Assembly: GCA_937951615.1 (NCBI GenBank)
Contig: CALFBH010000058.1
Span: 1-64,000, forward strand
Source: an uncultured Saprospiraceae bacterium
GTDB lineage: Bacteria > Bacteroidota > Bacteroidia > Chitinophagales > Saprospiraceae
Direction: 5' to 3'
Length of the DNA stretch: 64,000 nt
Shown here: positions 63,842 to 64,000 of the stretch, in pieces
Numbering within the stretch: the first letter of the stretch is position 1
Layout of the letters: each line of letters starts with the position of its first letter
Position numbers and translations under genes: made by a program
Notes under the pieces: generated by a model
What the model was told of the DNA's origin: nothing
The model's input: only the letters and a program-made list of their open reading frames with translations
Database searches by the model: none

Positions 63842-64000
63842 TACACTACTATTATCAGCGTTTTGCCTGTTGGCTTCAATGGCTTATAGCCAAATTACAG
63901 ACCCTGTTGCTACTGAAGTCTGGGAACCAGTTCCACGAAAAGTGACCTCACCTGCCGACCAGTTTTTGCCAAGCGACGCCATTATCTTATTTGATGGAAA
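63834..64000 (+). CDS. DUF1080 (3-keto-disaccharide hydrolase-like) protein, N-terminal part
   Basis: A partial gene cut by the window end (55 complete codons). It has an SPI signal peptide (MKNTLLLSAFCLLASMAYSQ) and the start of a DUF1080 domain (LPSDAIILFDG). DUF1080 proteins have a concanavalin-like fold and several hydrolyse 3-keto-glycosides. A role with the adjacent isomerase/epimerase is likely (inference). Confidence 0.75.
   Translation, partial: MKNTLLLSAFCLLASMAYSQITDPVATEVWEPVPRKVTSPADQFLPSDAIILFDG

Noticed and set aside
1-64000. tRNA, rRNA or CRISPR genes
   Set aside because: No cloverleaf, rRNA segment or regularly spaced repeat was recognised in the intergenic regions by eye; a covariance-model scan would be decisive.

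Overview
The window looks like a chromosomal segment of a free-living member of the Bacteroidota, and I would guess the Saprospiria/Chitinophagia side. Reasons seen in the sequence: AT-rich intergenic DNA with the Bacteroidota -7 box TAnnTTTG in front of rho, rpmH, metH, the ArsR genes and two restriction-modification genes; few Shine-Dalgarno sequences; a Rho factor with a long basic N-terminal insertion; many SPII lipoproteins; Bacteroidota-type T6SS Hcp (TssD) and LytTR genes; and many dispersed inverted-repeat elements. No rRNA, tRNA or CRISPR array was recognised.

Layout. 1-3.3 kb: glutamine-synthetase-like enzyme and ethanolamine-type permease. 3.6-6.6 kb: a low-GC NACHT NTPase, followed by a structured repeat, a small membrane protein and a VOC protein. 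6.7-14.7 kb: TPR histidine kinase, DUF423 protein, M32 carboxypeptidase, a secreted acidic protein and a membrane patatin. 14.9-21 kb: a T6SS cargo module (Hcp, VgrG, DUF4280 PAAR-like protein, a Cys-His-Asp peptidase-like putative effector, a lipoprotein and an Imm11/DUF1629-like protein). 21-30 kb: metH, a collapsed VapBC locus, DEAD-box helicase, HTH regulator, membrane proteins and a methyltransferase. 30.4-35 kb: an accessory island with a two-TM coiled-coil protein, an EAD-LytTR fusion, an attC-like hairpin, a truncated tyrosine recombinase and a fused restriction-modification enzyme. 35-45.9 kb: core genes ileS, serS, rho, rpmH and rnpA, interrupted by a minus-strand Abi_C/HEPN-like/antitoxin cluster. 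46-50.5 kb: a subtilisin-like lipoprotein followed by four stand-alone lipoprotein copies of its pro-region. 50.8-57 kb: S41 peptidase, tsaB, two ArsR-type regulators, an O-methyltransferase and a glucosaminidase-LysM protein. 57.3-61 kb: a methyltransferase/nuclease pair inserted between the two glucosaminidase-LysM paralogues. 62.3-64 kb: a sugar isomerase/epimerase and the start of a DUF1080 hydrolase.

How it works together. Housekeeping genes (methionine synthesis, two aminoacyl-tRNA synthetases, transcription termination, RNase P protein, tRNA t6A factor) form a backbone into which conflict genes have been placed: NACHT, two restriction-modification systems, Abi_C/HEPN-like genes, toxin-antitoxin remnants and T6SS cargo. 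The least familiar modules are the protease with a tandem array of stand-alone pro-region lipoproteins, the PAAR-linked Cys-His-Asp putative effector, and the EAD-LytTR/membrane coiled-coil pair next to an attC-like site. All functional assignments are from reading motifs by eye; no database search was run.
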